Assembly (NCBI GenBank): GCA_038244815.1
Contig: JBBRTB010000019.1
Location: 1 to 64,000 of the forward strand
Direction of reading: 5' to 3'
DNA: 64,000 nt
Source of the DNA: DASVHS01 sp038244815
GTDB taxonomy: Bacteria; Acidobacteriota; Thermoanaerobaculia; Gp7-AA8
In this document: piece after piece, positions 16,846 through 25,584 of the stretch
Numbering within the stretch: position 1 is the stretch's first letter
How the letters are laid out: each line of letters starts with the position of its first letter
Position numbers and translations under genes: made by a program
Notes under the pieces: generated by a model
What the model was told of the DNA's origin: nothing
The model's database searches: none
What the model saw: the letters and a program-made list of their open reading frames with translations, nothing else

Positions 16846-17883
16846 ATGAAATCACGAAAAGGAAAAGGCAACGCGCGCCGCAAGAACTACAACGCCGAGA
16901 ACTGGGAGTCTCTGCACGACAAGCGTACGCGCCGGCGCGACGATGACGCCGCGAACGATGTCGTGCACGGGAGTTCCGTCGACTACAGCGGTGCGGCGAT
17001 CGTCATCTCCGTTGCCAGCGGGCGCTGTCGCGTGTTTCTCGACGGCCGGGAGACCGACTGCACTATTCCGCCGGAGATCGCCATGCGCCAGAAGAGCAGG
17101 CTTGCCGTCGGCGATCGCGTGCGCGTGGCGCAGGAAGAAGGAAGCTGGACGCTGGCGGAGGTTCTGCCGCGGCGGACCGTGCTGGCCCGGCCCGATCCGC
17201 TGCACGCCCATCGCCAGCGGCTGATCGCGGCGAACATCGACGTGGTCATCCACGTCGTCTCCGTGAAGGCTCCGCCGTTGCGGCCGCGGCTCATCGACCG
17301 CTATCTCATCGCCATCGAGCGAGGAGGAGCCCAGCCGGTAATCTGCGTGAACAAGATCGACCTGCTCGATGACGCGGAACGCGCCATCGAGCTGGGCCGC
17401 CTCTCGATCTACCGCGATCTGGCCGTTCCGCTCATCGCCTGCTCGACCAGAACGGGCCAGGGTCTCGACGAGCTGCGCGCGCTCGTGCAGGGCAAGACGG
17501 CCGCGCTGGTGGGACACAGCGGAGTGGGGAAGTCGTCGATCCTGAACGCCATCGACTCGCACCTGCAGATCGCCACCAGCACGCTTCACCGCGGCGGCAC
17601 GGGCAAACACACCACGACGGCTTCCACGCTCTTCGACTTCGGCGACGGCACGTATCTCATCGATACGCCGGGCATCCGCGAGTTCGGCCTCTGGGACCTC
17701 GATCGCGATTCGCTCCGCGATTACTTCCCCGAGTTTACGGAAGCTTCGCCGTTCTGCCGTTTCAACGACTGCATACACGTGCACGAGCCGCGATGCGAAG
17801 TGAAAGACCGCGTCGAGGACGGCCGGATCAACCGGGCGCGCTACGAGACCTACGTGCGCCTGTACGACGACCTGGCGCCATGA
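16846..17883 (+). CDS. rsgA: ribosome small subunit biogenesis GTPase RsgA
   Basis: 345-residue circularly permuted GTPase that checks maturation of the 30S subunit. Order: basic N-terminal extension (KSRKGKGNARRKNYN), OB fold (about 40-105), then G4 NKIDLL, G1 GHSGVGKSS, G3 DTPGIRE, which is the permuted order, and a zinc knuckle CRFNDCIHVHEPRC. The ATG at 16846 gives a normal length; the longer open frame upstream overlaps the opposing receiver gene. Its stop overlaps trmB as ATGA. Confidence 0.97.
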   Translation: MKSRKGKGNARRKNYNAENWESLHDKRTRRRDDDAANDVVHGSSVDYSGAAIVISVASGRCRVFLDGRETDCTIPPEIAMRQKSRLAVGDRVRVAQEEGSWTLAEVLPRRTVLARPDPLHAHRQRLIAANIDVVIHVVSVKAPPLRPRLIDRYLIAIERGGAQPVICVNKIDLLDDAERAIELGRLSIYRDLAVPLIACSTRTGQGLDELRALVQGKTAALVGHSGVGKSSILNAIDSHLQIATSTLHRGGTGKHTTTASTLFDFGDGTYLIDTPGIREFGLWDLDRDSLRDYFPEFTEASPFCRFNDCIHVHEPRCEVKDRVEDGRINRARYETYVRLYDDLAP

Positions 17884-18470
17884 ACGAAGCGGACCTGGTC
17901 ATCAACCCCCGCCACTCGGGGCTGATCGCGCTCCACTTTCCGGCGATGTTCGGCAACGACCATCCGGTCACCGTCGAGATCGGATCGGGAAAGGGACGAT
18001 TCCTCATCGGCTCGGCGATGGAAAGCCCGGGCCAGAACTTCATCGGCATCGAGAAGTCGCTTCACTATCACCGTGTCATCGAGTCCCGCATTCGCCGGCG
18101 CGGTCTGCGGAACGTGCGCCTCATCAACTTCGACGCCTTCCTGGTCATGCAGAAGATGTTCGCCGGCCAGTCGGTCACCGGGATTCACATCTATTTTCCA
18201 GATCCGTGGCCGCGCAAGCGCGAGCAGAAGCGGAGAATCATCCGCGCCGAGGCGCTCCAGGAGATGTGGCGCGTGCTCGTTCCGGGCGGCTCGGGCATCT
18301 ACGTGACTGACCACAGGGAGTACTTCGACGCAGCTTCGCCGGTCATCGCCTCATTCTTCCGCTGCGAGGAGCGCGTGCCCGGTCCGGATGATCCATCACG
18401 GACGAACTACGAGGCCAAGTACCGGGCGGAGGGGAGGGAGATCTATGAGGTGCGGTTCTGGAAGACGTAA
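17880..18470 (+). CDS. trmB: tRNA (guanine-N7-)-methyltransferase
   Basis: 196 residues. Class I methyltransferase making m7G46 in tRNA. The SAM loop is EIGSGKGRFLIGSA and the family signature IYFPDPWPRKREQKRRI is complete. The C-terminus carries the usual TNYEAKYRAEGREIYEVRF. Slightly shorter than the E. coli enzyme because the N-terminal extension is missing, as in many bacteria. Coupled to rsgA by an ATGA overlap. Confidence 0.96.
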   Translation: MNEADLVINPRHSGLIALHFPAMFGNDHPVTVEIGSGKGRFLIGSAMESPGQNFIGIEKSLHYHRVIESRIRRRGLRNVRLINFDAFLVMQKMFAGQSVTGIHIYFPDPWPRKREQKRRIIRAEALQEMWRVLVPGGSGIYVTDHREYFDAASPVIASFFRCEERVPGPDDPSRTNYEAKYRAEGREIYEVRFWKT

Positions 18471-18490
18471 CGGATTCAGAATGATTAATT

Positions 18491-18496
18491 CATAAT
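18491..18496 (+). promoter_or_regulatory. candidate -10 box (CATAAT) before ruvC
   Basis: CATAAT ends 7 nt before the ruvC ATG in an AT-rich 33-bp gap; no SD is present. Predicts a leaderless ruvC mRNA. Confidence 0.4.
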
Positions 18497-18503
18497 CACT
18501 GCA

Positions 18504-19004
18504 ATGCGCATCCTCGGCGTCGATCCCGGCTCGATCACTACTGGCTTCGGTGTGGTCGATTACGAGGGGGGACGTCTGGCCCTGGTGGAGCAGGGCACGA
18601 TCACCACGACGCGCGGCGTGGAGCTTGCCGAGCGGCTGGTGCGGATTCACGAGGTGCTTTGCGAGATCATCCGGCGCAGCGCGCCGGCGGCGGTGGCCGT
18701 GGAGATGCCATTCGCGGGGCAGAACGCCAAGAGTCTCATCCAGCTCGCTCATGCGCGCGGGGTCATCCTCCTGGCCGCGCAGGAAGCCGGGCTCAGGATC
18801 TTCGAATACTCGCCGCGCTCGGTGAAGAGCGCCGTGGTCGGTTATGGTGCGGCGGAAAAGGAACAGGTCGCGAAGATGGTCAGGATGCTTCTGCCGGGAT
18901 GTGCGACGTTGAAGATGACGGCGGACGCATCGGACGCTCTGGCCATCGCCATCTGTCACGCCCACACAGCCGGGACCCAGGCGAGGATGAAGATCCGCGC
19001 ATGA
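18504..19004 (+). CDS. ruvC: Holliday junction resolvase RuvC
   Basis: 166-residue resolvase. Catalytic acids are visible as Asp7 (LGVDPGS), the Glu of VAVEMPFAG, and the late acidic pair in TADASDALAIAICHAH. Motif AKSLIQLAHARGVILLA is typical of the family. Length is normal. ruvA and ruvB are not next to it. The stop overlaps the start of the MFS gene by 4 bases. Confidence 0.96.
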   Translation: MRILGVDPGSITTGFGVVDYEGGRLALVEQGTITTTRGVELAERLVRIHEVLCEIIRRSAPAAVAVEMPFAGQNAKSLIQLAHARGVILLAAQEAGLRIFEYSPRSVKSAVVGYGAAEKEQVAKMVRMLLPGCATLKMTADASDALAIAICHAHTAGTQARMKIRA

Positions 19005-20284
19005 GCGCATCGCTTCCGCAGGAAGAATCGCTGGAGTCGAACGCTCAGGTCTCTTCCCAGCCGCAGACGAGGCTGGGGCGCACGTTCAGTGCGCTGCGCT
19101 ACCGCGACTTCCGGCGGCTGTGGATCGGCGCCTTCACCTCCACGGTCGGCACGTGGATGCAGACCGTGGCGCAGGGCTGGGTCGTGCTCAGCATGACCAA
19201 CTCCGCCTTCATGCTCGGTGTCGACGGGTTTCTGGCCACCGGCCCGATGCTGCTCTTCTCGCTGTTCGGCGGCGTGGTGGCCGATCGCGTCGACCGCCGC
19301 AAGATCATGCTGCTGTCGCAGTACCTGCAGATGAGCTTCGCCTTCACCCTGGCCGTTCTGATCTGGTCGGGAAAGGTGAAGGTGTGGCACATTTTCCTGC
19401 TCTCGTTCCTGACCGGAAGCGCGCAGTCGTTCAGCGGCCCGGCGTATGTCTCGCTGCTTCCGCTGCTGGTGCGCCGGGAGGATGTGCCGAACGCCATTGC
19501 CATGAACTCGATGCAGTTCAATCTGGCGCGCGTCATCGGCCCGGTTCTGGCCGGCGTGGCGCTGGCGAAAGTCGGGGCCACGCTCTGCTTCGGACTCAAC
19601 GGCCTGTCGTTCGTGGCCGTGATCATCGCCCTGATGCTGATCCGCACGCCGGCGGTTCCGACGACGGAAGTGAAGAGCGGCATGGTCGACGAGATGCGCG
19701 CCGGCTTCAAGTTCGTGTTCTCGCGGCGGAAGCTCCTCCTGCTCACGTTCCTGGCGTTCGCCGGAACGTTTCTGGGGATGCCCATCGTGACGTTCATGCC
19801 GGTGGTGGCGCGCGAGATCTTCAAGATGAACGCCTCCGGCTACGCGGTCATGATGACCGTGTACGGGGTCGGCTCGGTGGTCGGCGCGCTGTTCGTCGCG
19901 GCGAGCGCGCACATGCGACGCAAGGCGGACATCGCTCTGATCATGCAGCTCGCCTTCGCCTGCCTCATGATCGTCTTCGGCATGTCGAAGCACCTGACGA
20001 CGAGCATGGTGGCGGCCTTCTTCGCCGGCGCGTGCATCGTGGCCGTGGTCTCGCTCTACAGCTCGCTCGTGCAGTTGACCACGACCGACGCCATGCGCGG
20101 CCGCGTCATGTCGATCTTCATGCTGGCCTTCCGCGGCGGCATGCCGCTCGGCAACCTCCTGGCCGGATTCGTGGCCCAGCGCTGGTCGATCGGTCTGGCC
20201 CTGTCCATCAACGGAGTGGTGCTGGCGCTGGTCGCGCTCACATACATCGTGAAGGGGACGGATCTGGACGAGGTCACGGCGTGA
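19001..20284 (+). CDS. MFS transporter, EntS/MFS_3 type efflux family
   Basis: 427 residues with about twelve hydrophobic segments. The loop-2 signature reads GGVVADRVDRRKIMLLSQ, and the pattern TFSALRYRDFRRLWIGAFTS at the N-terminus is characteristic of the MFS_3 (enterobactin-exporter-like) group. A cytoplasmic Gln/Ser-rich N-terminal extension of about 25 residues precedes helix 1. Substrate unknown. It overlaps ruvC as ATGA, an unusual partner for a transporter, so the coupling may be incidental. Confidence 0.9.
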   Translation: MSASLPQEESLESNAQVSSQPQTRLGRTFSALRYRDFRRLWIGAFTSTVGTWMQTVAQGWVVLSMTNSAFMLGVDGFLATGPMLLFSLFGGVVADRVDRRKIMLLSQYLQMSFAFTLAVLIWSGKVKVWHIFLLSFLTGSAQSFSGPAYVSLLPLLVRREDVPNAIAMNSMQFNLARVIGPVLAGVALAKVGATLCFGLNGLSFVAVIIALMLIRTPAVPTTEVKSGMVDEMRAGFKFVFSRRKLLLLTFLAFAGTFLGMPIVTFMPVVAREIFKMNASGYAVMMTVYGVGSVVGALFVAASAHMRRKADIALIMQLAFACLMIVFGMSKHLTTSMVAAFFAGACIVAVVSLYSSLVQLTTTDAMRGRVMSIFMLAFRGGMPLGNLLAGFVAQRWSIGLALSINGVVLALVALTYIVKGTDLDEVTA

Positions 20285-20290
20285 CCGAAA

Positions 20291-20372
20291 AGGGTCGTGG
20301 GTCGTGGGTCACGGGGGCGTTTGGGCGATGAGGCCCAGGCGATGAGGCCCACACGACCGACGACCCACGACC
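20291..20372. repeat. GGGTCGT repeats with distal complement
   Basis: GGGTCGT units (20291-20310) are followed by two copies of GCGATGAGGCCCA and then by CGACCCACGACCC, which can pair with the first block. The paired arms could form a terminator after the MFS gene. Confidence 0.7.
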
Positions 20373-20427
20373 CGCGATCAGGGCCACGAGCGACGCCCCG
20401 CCTCCCGGCGTCCCCGCGTCCCCGATA

Positions 20428-20433
20428 TACAAT
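20428..20433 (+). promoter_or_regulatory. candidate -10 box (TACAAT) of the 2-oxoacid dehydrogenase operon
   Basis: TATACAAT in GC-rich surroundings, 37 nt before the ATG at 20471. This leaves a real 5' untranslated leader of about 30 nt, unlike the leaderless genes nearby. Confidence 0.4.
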
Positions 20434-20470
20434 CACGGCCCCGCGGCGTGCAGTTTCCCGCGTTCTGAGA

Positions 20471-21520
20471 ATGGGCAGAAACAAGCCACAACAAGCGTCG
20501 TCGGCGGTTGCTGACTCCGCCGCCGATCAGCGATGGATCGACATCCTCCGGCAGATGATCTTCATCCGCCGTTTCGAGGAAGCGACCGAGCGCGAATTCC
20601 GCCGCGGCAAGATCGGCGGCTACCTGCACGTGTACATCGGGCAGGAGGCGGTGGCCAGCGGCATCGTCACCGCCCTCAACAAGGACGACATCGTCTTCTG
20701 CGGCTATCGCGATCACGCCCAGGCCCTCGCGCTCGGCAGCGACCCCAACCGCGTCATGGCCGAGCTCTACGGCAAATCGACCGGCCTCTCCAAAGGCAAG
20801 GGCGGCTCGATGCATCTGTTCGACGTCGAACACGGCCTCTACGGCGGCTACGGCATCGTCGGCGGACACCTCACGCTCGCCGTCGGCTCCGCGTACGCGC
20901 TGCGCTACGAGAAGACCGATCGCATCACGGTCTGCTACTTCGGTGACGGTGCGATGAACATCGGCTCGTTCCATGAGGCCATGAACATGGCCGGACTGTG
21001 GGGGAAGGAAGGGCGGTGCCCGATCGTCTTCGTCATCGAGAACAACGGATATGCGATGGGAACGTCGATCGACCGGCATTCCGCGCTGACCGACCTCTCC
21101 GCACGCGTCGCCGCCTACAACATCAAATCGGAAAAAGTCGACGGGCAGGACGTCTACGCCGTCCGGTCGCTGGCCGACCGCGTCGTCAAGCAGGTGCGCG
21201 AGACCGGTGTGCCGCATTGCATCGAGGCGCAGACCTATCGCTTCTCCGGTCACGGCGCCGCGGACATTCTCCAGCCCTATCGCAGCAAGGACGAGGTCGA
21301 AGAGCACCGTCACCGCGACCCGATCAATATTCTTCGAGCGCGGCTCGCGGAGTCGGGCGGCCTCACCGACGCCGACGTGAAGGCGATGGAAGACGAGGCT
21401 AGCGAGCGGGTGACCAAAGCGGTGCAATTCGCCGAGGAGAGCCCGGCGCCGGAGCCGCGGGAGTTGTTCACGGACGTGGTCGCCGAACACGGACCGCGAT
21501 CTGTGAGGGAGTCGGATTGA
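20471..21520 (+). CDS. pdhA: 2-oxoacid dehydrogenase E1 component, alpha subunit (pyruvate/acetoin type)
   Basis: 349-residue thiamine-diphosphate-binding subunit of an alpha2beta2 E1. The ThDP motif is present (GDGAMNIGSFHEAMNMA, then ENNGYAMGTS), as are YRDHAQALALG and the phosphorylation-loop-like YRFSGHG. It would decarboxylate pyruvate (or acetoin) and pass the acyl group to E2. The MFIRRFEEATEREF-type N-terminus resembles acetoin/pyruvate rather than branched-chain enzymes. Start at the ATG 20471; the longer open frame reads through intergenic repeats. Confidence 0.93.
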   Translation: MGRNKPQQASSAVADSAADQRWIDILRQMIFIRRFEEATEREFRRGKIGGYLHVYIGQEAVASGIVTALNKDDIVFCGYRDHAQALALGSDPNRVMAELYGKSTGLSKGKGGSMHLFDVEHGLYGGYGIVGGHLTLAVGSAYALRYEKTDRITVCYFGDGAMNIGSFHEAMNMAGLWGKEGRCPIVFVIENNGYAMGTSIDRHSALTDLSARVAAYNIKSEKVDGQDVYAVRSLADRVVKQVRETGVPHCIEAQTYRFSGHGAADILQPYRSKDEVEEHRHRDPINILRARLAESGGLTDADVKAMEDEASERVTKAVQFAEESPAPEPRELFTDVVAEHGPRSVRESD

Positions 21521-22509
21521 TGGCCGGTATGACCGAGAAGAGTTACCGCGACGCCATCCGCGACGCGATGATGGAGGAGATGGACCGCGACCCGAACGTG
21601 CTCATCATGGGTGAGGACATCGGCGTCTACGAGGGCACGTTCCGCATCACCGCCGGCATGCTCAAGAAATACGGCGGCTCGCGGGTCATCGATACCCCCA
21701 TCGCCGAGGCGGGGATGGTCGGCACGGCCGTGGGGATGGCCATGCTCGGGCTGCGGCCCATCGTTGAGATGATGACCGTCAACTTCTCGATCGTCGCCGC
21801 CGATCAGATCCTCAACCACGCCGCGAAAGTGCGCTACTTTTCCGGCGGACAGGTCGACGTGCCGGTGGTGATCCGCGGACCGCAGGGCGCCGGCGTCCAG
21901 CTCTCCGCGCAGCATTCGCAGTCGTTCGAGTCGTTCTACGCGCACTTCCCGGGCATCCATGTGGTGGCCCCTGGGACGCCCGCGGACGCGAAGGGATTGC
22001 TCAAGACCGCCATCCGCGGAAAGGACCCGGTGATGTTCCTCGAGAGCGCCGCGCTCTACGGGATGAAGGGTGAGGTTCCCGACGATCCCGACTTCACCGT
22101 GCCGTTCGGCGAGTCGCGCATCGCCCGCGAGGGTAGAGACGTGACCATCGTCTCGTACAGCCGCATGCTGCAGCTTTCCCTCATCGTGGCCGAGAAATTG
22201 TCGGCCGAGGGCATCGAGTGCGAGGTCATCGACCTGCGCACACTGCGCCCGCTCGACCTCGTCCCGGCCTACGCCTCGGTGGCGAAGACGCATCGCGCCG
22301 TCGTCGTGCAGGAGCAGTGGAAGCCATTCGGCGCCGGCGCGGAGATCGCCGCGAGCATCACCGAGCATATGTTCGACGAGCTCGACGCGCCGGTCTTCCG
22401 CGTGACGGGCGAAGACGTTCCCATGCCGTACGCACGCAGCCTCGAGCTCCTGGCCACTCCGCATGAGGAGGACATCATGCGCGGTGTGAAACAGGTGATG
22501 TACAGGTAA
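21520..22509 (+). CDS. pdhB: 2-oxoacid dehydrogenase E1 component, beta subunit
   Basis: 329 residues. Transketolase-type pyrimidine domain (MGEDIGVYEGTFRITAG, with the catalytic Glu in TPIAEAGMVG) and C-terminal transketolase domain (VIDLRTLRPLD, VVVQEQWKPFGAGAEIA). It pairs with the alpha subunit to complete the ThDP site. The ATG at 21520 shares one base with the preceding stop (TGATG); a TTG one codon upstream is possible. The next gene follows as TAATG. Confidence 0.94.
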   Translation: MAGMTEKSYRDAIRDAMMEEMDRDPNVLIMGEDIGVYEGTFRITAGMLKKYGGSRVIDTPIAEAGMVGTAVGMAMLGLRPIVEMMTVNFSIVAADQILNHAAKVRYFSGGQVDVPVVIRGPQGAGVQLSAQHSQSFESFYAHFPGIHVVAPGTPADAKGLLKTAIRGKDPVMFLESAALYGMKGEVPDDPDFTVPFGESRIAREGRDVTIVSYSRMLQLSLIVAEKLSAEGIECEVIDLRTLRPLDLVPAYASVAKTHRAVVVQEQWKPFGAGAEIAASITEHMFDELDAPVFRVTGEDVPMPYARSLELLATPHEEDIMRGVKQVMYR

Positions 22510-23789
22510 TGGCCGCCGAGATCATCATGCCCAAGATGGGCGACGCCATGACCGAGGGGAAGGTCGTGCGCTGGTACAAGAAGGCGGGCCAGCCGGTGAA
22601 GAAGGGCGAGCCCGTCCTGGAGATCGAGACCGACAAGGTCAACCTCGACCTCGAGGCCGAAGCCGACGGCACGCTCGGCAACCTCGAAGCGGACGAGGGC
22701 CAGATGGTGCCGGTAGGCGGCGTGCTCGCGATGATCATGGCCGCAGGTGAGAAAACCGAGAACCGGGCACCGAAAACCGAGGACGTCTCTCAACAACGTC
22801 GCACCACCGACAAGAAGGACAGCTTCAGGCACTCCACCGGTGAATACGGCGAGGCGCTGGAGATGAAGGCGCCGCGCACCGACCGCACGGAGAACGTGGT
22901 GCCGATGCCGCAGCCGTCGCCCGGCGGAAGGCGGCGATCGTCGCCGCTGGCGCGCAAGATGGCCCGTGAGCTCGGCGTGAGTCTCGAAGGGGTGCGGGGG
23001 AGCGGGCCGCAGGGCCGCATCATCGCCGCCGACATCGAGAACGCGCGCGGTGGACAGGCGCTGTCCCCTCCATCTGGAGCAACTGCGGCGCCGGCGTCTG
23101 CGCCCGTTCTCGAGACAAGGCAGATCCCACTCTCGACGATGCGGCGCACGATCGCGAAACGGCTTGCTGAGTCGACCGGACCGATCCCCCACTTCTATCT
23201 CACCGCCGATTACGATGTCACCGACCTCCTCGGCCTGCGCCAGCAGCTCGGTGACATCGCCGGGGCGAAGATCAGCGTGAACGACTTCATCGTGCGCGCG
23301 GCCGCGCTGGCGCTCCGGCATCATCCGAATGTCAACGCGAGCTGGGGCGACGACGCCATCACCCAGCATGGCCAGATCCACATCGGCATCGCCGTAGCCA
23401 CGCCTGAGGGACTGATCACGCCGGTCATCCGCAATGCCGATCGGAAATCGGTGCCGGAGATCGCCCAGGAAGTGCGAGCGCTCGCGGAGAAGGCGAAAAA
23501 TCGCAAGCTGATGCCGAACGAGTATCAGGGCAGCACGTTCACGATCTCGAACCTCGGCGCGTGGGGCATCGAGGAGTTCACCGCCATCATCAACCCGCCG
23601 AACTCGGCGATTCTCGCCGTCGGCGCGGCGCAGGCCCGACCCGTGGTCGCCGACCGGCAGGTCGTGGTTCTCGACCGCATGAAGATCACCATGTCGTGCG
23701 ATCACCGCGTCATCGACGGCGCCAGCGGGGCCGACTATCTGAAGACGCTGCGGCAATACCTCGAGCAGCCGTTGCGCCTTATCATCTGA
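22509..23789 (+). CDS. pdhC: dihydrolipoamide acyltransferase (E2) of the 2-oxoacid dehydrogenase complex
   Basis: 426 residues. Lipoyl domain (1-80) with the lipoylated Lys in EIETDKVNLDLEA; a long Pro/Thr/charged linker; peripheral-subunit-binding domain (about 138-172, SSPLARKMARELGVSLEGV); second linker; catalytic domain (about 205-426) with the active-site motif DHRVIDG. One lipoyl domain, so a simple E2. No E3 (lipoamide dehydrogenase) gene lies in the window. The linker between residues about 80-135 is the variable part. Confidence 0.95.
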   Translation: MAAEIIMPKMGDAMTEGKVVRWYKKAGQPVKKGEPVLEIETDKVNLDLEAEADGTLGNLEADEGQMVPVGGVLAMIMAAGEKTENRAPKTEDVSQQRRTTDKKDSFRHSTGEYGEALEMKAPRTDRTENVVPMPQPSPGGRRRSSPLARKMARELGVSLEGVRGSGPQGRIIAADIENARGGQALSPPSGATAAPASAPVLETRQIPLSTMRRTIAKRLAESTGPIPHFYLTADYDVTDLLGLRQQLGDIAGAKISVNDFIVRAAALALRHHPNVNASWGDDAITQHGQIHIGIAVATPEGLITPVIRNADRKSVPEIAQEVRALAEKAKNRKLMPNEYQGSTFTISNLGAWGIEEFTAIINPPNSAILAVGAAQARPVVADRQVVVLDRMKITMSCDHRVIDGASGADYLKTLRQYLEQPLRLII

Positions 23790-23790
23790 C

Positions 23791-23834
23791 CGTCATGTCC
23801 TTCCGAGCCGCGAAGACGTGAGGAATCCGGGCGT
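23791..23834. repeat. half copy of the GTCATTCCGAGC element, forming a gene start
   Basis: Contains CCGAGCCGCGAAGACG and GAGGAATCCGGGCG, the same halves seen at 33.2, 40.9 and 47.5 kb, with a 3-base insertion near the end. The GTG start and first codons of the next gene lie inside it. Confidence 0.7.
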
Positions 23835-24879
23835 CGTCCTGGTCCTGTTTCTCCTCGGAGCCACGCCGGCATGGGCCGTCTGTCCGCTGAACCTGAAGTT
23901 CGCCGACAATCCGCCGCGGCTGGTCTGGGACGACATCGGGGCCAAGACGTACGAGGTCCAGGAGTCGTTCGACCAGTTCGTCACGTCCCGGAACTACTTC
24001 CCGGAGTCTCCGCCGTTCGTGATCCGGCGCCGCGCCAGTGCCAGGGTCACCGCGACCTACGCCGTGACCGCGCTTGCGGCGCCGAACGTCCTCTCCATCG
24101 GACCGGAATCCGAGGGCTGCACCGAGGTCGTGACGGTGACGCTGCAACCGGATGCGGCGTTTCGCACGCTCACGCGAAAGGCCGTCGTGCCGGTCGTCGG
24201 ATCGGTGGCGGGGGCGAACGGCAGCCGCTTCCGCACGTCGCTCCGGTTGACGGCCGCCGACGTCGGATCGCGAGGACGCATCGTGTTCCATCCGGCCGGC
24301 AGTCCCGGCCTGGCCGGCGATCCGGGGATCACGTACGTGCTCGCGTCGATCGGGGATGTGAAGCAGTTCGACGACATCGTCGAGGCCCTGGGGCAAAGCG
24401 GTATCGGCAGTCTCGATATCGTGCCGGACGAAGGCTCATCGAGCATCGTGCCGATCGTCGAGGTGCGGCTGTACAACGACACGCCCGCGGGCACGTTCGG
24501 GGCGGCGGCGACGGCCCTCCTGCCGTTCGATTTTCTGCAGGCACCGACGATGGTGCTGGACATTCCGGCGAGCGACAGCGCGTTCCGTCTCAACGCCGGA
24601 ATCCGCACGCTGACCGGCACGCAGGCCACGGTGCTCATCTACGGCACGGACGGACGCGTGCGCGACTTTCGCAGTCTGGCCTGGCCGGCGGACTACATGA
24701 CTCTGGGGACGGTCTCGCAGTTCATCAACACGCCCGTCGCGCCGGGCGAGTCGGTGACGATCTTCTTCGACGGCGCGGCCATTCCGTTCTACACGCGTAC
24801 CGAGAATCACACCAACGATCCAGAGCTGTTTATCCCCCCGCGGGATCGGGCTGCCGACGTCGGAACGTTCGTGGACTGA
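23818..24879 (+). CDS. secreted protein of unknown function
   Basis: 353 residues, with a signal peptide (about residues 1-20, VVLVLFLLGATPAWA then VCPLNLKF). The mature protein is beta-rich, without known catalytic motifs. The C-terminal half reads like a sequence with two similar beta domains (VVPVVGSVAGANGSRFRTSL and the later STASVSQF-type segments), comparable to proteins anchoring or sampling surface polymers, but I do not recognise the family. The GTG start and the residues RNPGV are encoded by a repeat element, so the true ancestral start may have differed. No SD is evident. Confidence 0.7.
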   Translation: MRNPGVVLVLFLLGATPAWAVCPLNLKFADNPPRLVWDDIGAKTYEVQESFDQFVTSRNYFPESPPFVIRRRASARVTATYAVTALAAPNVLSIGPESEGCTEVVTVTLQPDAAFRTLTRKAVVPVVGSVAGANGSRFRTSLRLTAADVGSRGRIVFHPAGSPGLAGDPGITYVLASIGDVKQFDDIVEALGQSGIGSLDIVPDEGSSSIVPIVEVRLYNDTPAGTFGAAATALLPFDFLQAPTMVLDIPASDSAFRLNAGIRTLTGTQATVLIYGTDGRVRDFRSLAWPADYMTLGTVSQFINTPVAPGESVTIFFDGAAIPFYTRTENHTNDPELFIPPRDRAADVGTFVD

Positions 24880-24918
24880 AACAGATGACGAACCTGTTAC
24901 ACTGACGGCAACCCCGAC

Positions 24919-25071
24919 ATGCCCGGTGCCCATGAGCTCCTCGGTCTGGTCATCGTCATCTTCGTCCTCTGGATCCTGCTGAAGGTGGCGCGCGCGGCGA
25001 TCAGGCTGGTCTTCATCACCATCGCCGTCGTGATCGTTTTCGGGGCTTTTTACTGGGTATTCGTGAGGTGA
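24919..25071 (+). CDS. small two-helix membrane protein
   Basis: 50 residues: MPGAHELLGLVIVIFVLWIL, a short basic loop (KVARAAIRL), and a second hydrophobic helix VFITIAVVIVFGAF ending YWVFVR. Both helices are long enough to span a membrane, with positive residues between them. A TACACT box lies 15 nt upstream. The stop is 4 bases before the TTG of the next gene and a GAGGTGA at its end may be that gene's SD, so the two are probably coupled. Function unknown. Confidence 0.65.
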   Translation: MPGAHELLGLVIVIFVLWILLKVARAAIRLVFITIAVVIVFGAFYWVFVR

Positions 25072-25075
25072 ACTC

Positions 25076-25540
25076 TTGAGCGATCGAAAGTACAAACATA
25101 AGGGTTATCAGGACAGCGGATCGTTCAGCAACCGATCTGGCGGCGGCGAGAGCCGGCCTTCCGGCCCGCGTCCGGAGCCACAGAAACAGCGTCTCGAAGG
25201 AAGTCCCCGCGGACGTACGGCCGGAGGATTCGGCCCCGAGGCATTCAAATGCAATCAGTGCGGTCAGATCCGGCAGAACCTCGGTGAGCTGACCCACGAC
25301 GAAACCTGCCTGCGCTGCGGCGCCGACATGCACACCTGCGGCAACTGCCGCAACTTCGATACGACCACCACGTGGGAGTGCCGCGAAAATATCCCGGCGC
25401 GTATCGCCGCCAAGCACCAGGGCAACCAGTGCACGTTCTTCCAGCCGAAGATCGTGCGCGATCTGGCCGCGGACAAAGGCAAGACGCTGTCGCCGGACGA
25501 CGCTCGCAAGGCGTTCGACGCCCTGTTCAACAAGAAATAG
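25076..25540 (+). CDS. zinc-ribbon protein of unknown function
   Basis: 154 residues. The first 60 are Gly/Ser/Arg/Pro-rich and probably disordered. The centre carries paired cysteines (KCNQCGQIRQN, then CLRCGADMHTCGNCRNFDTT and WECRE and a last Cys in NQCTFF), enough for one or two zinc ribbons. The C-terminus is helical (DDARKAFDALFNKK). The TTG start has an SD (GAGGTGA) 5 nt upstream and no ATG is available. It ends 3 bases before lnt. Confidence 0.75.
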   Translation: MSDRKYKHKGYQDSGSFSNRSGGGESRPSGPRPEPQKQRLEGSPRGRTAGGFGPEAFKCNQCGQIRQNLGELTHDETCLRCGADMHTCGNCRNFDTTTTWECRENIPARIAAKHQGNQCTFFQPKIVRDLAADKGKTLSPDDARKAFDALFNKK

Positions 25541-25543
25541 GCG

Positions 25544-25584
25544 ATGACCTTCCGAGCCGTGCTGACGGCGAGGAATGCGGGTGT
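25544..25584. repeat. degenerate half copy of the GTCATTCCGAGC element at the lnt start
   Basis: TTCCGAGCCG..GACGGCGAGGAAT.CGGG matches the right half of the dispersed element (reverse orientation) with about five mismatches. It encodes the first residues of Lnt. Homology could be coincidental because the match is imperfect. Confidence 0.4.
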
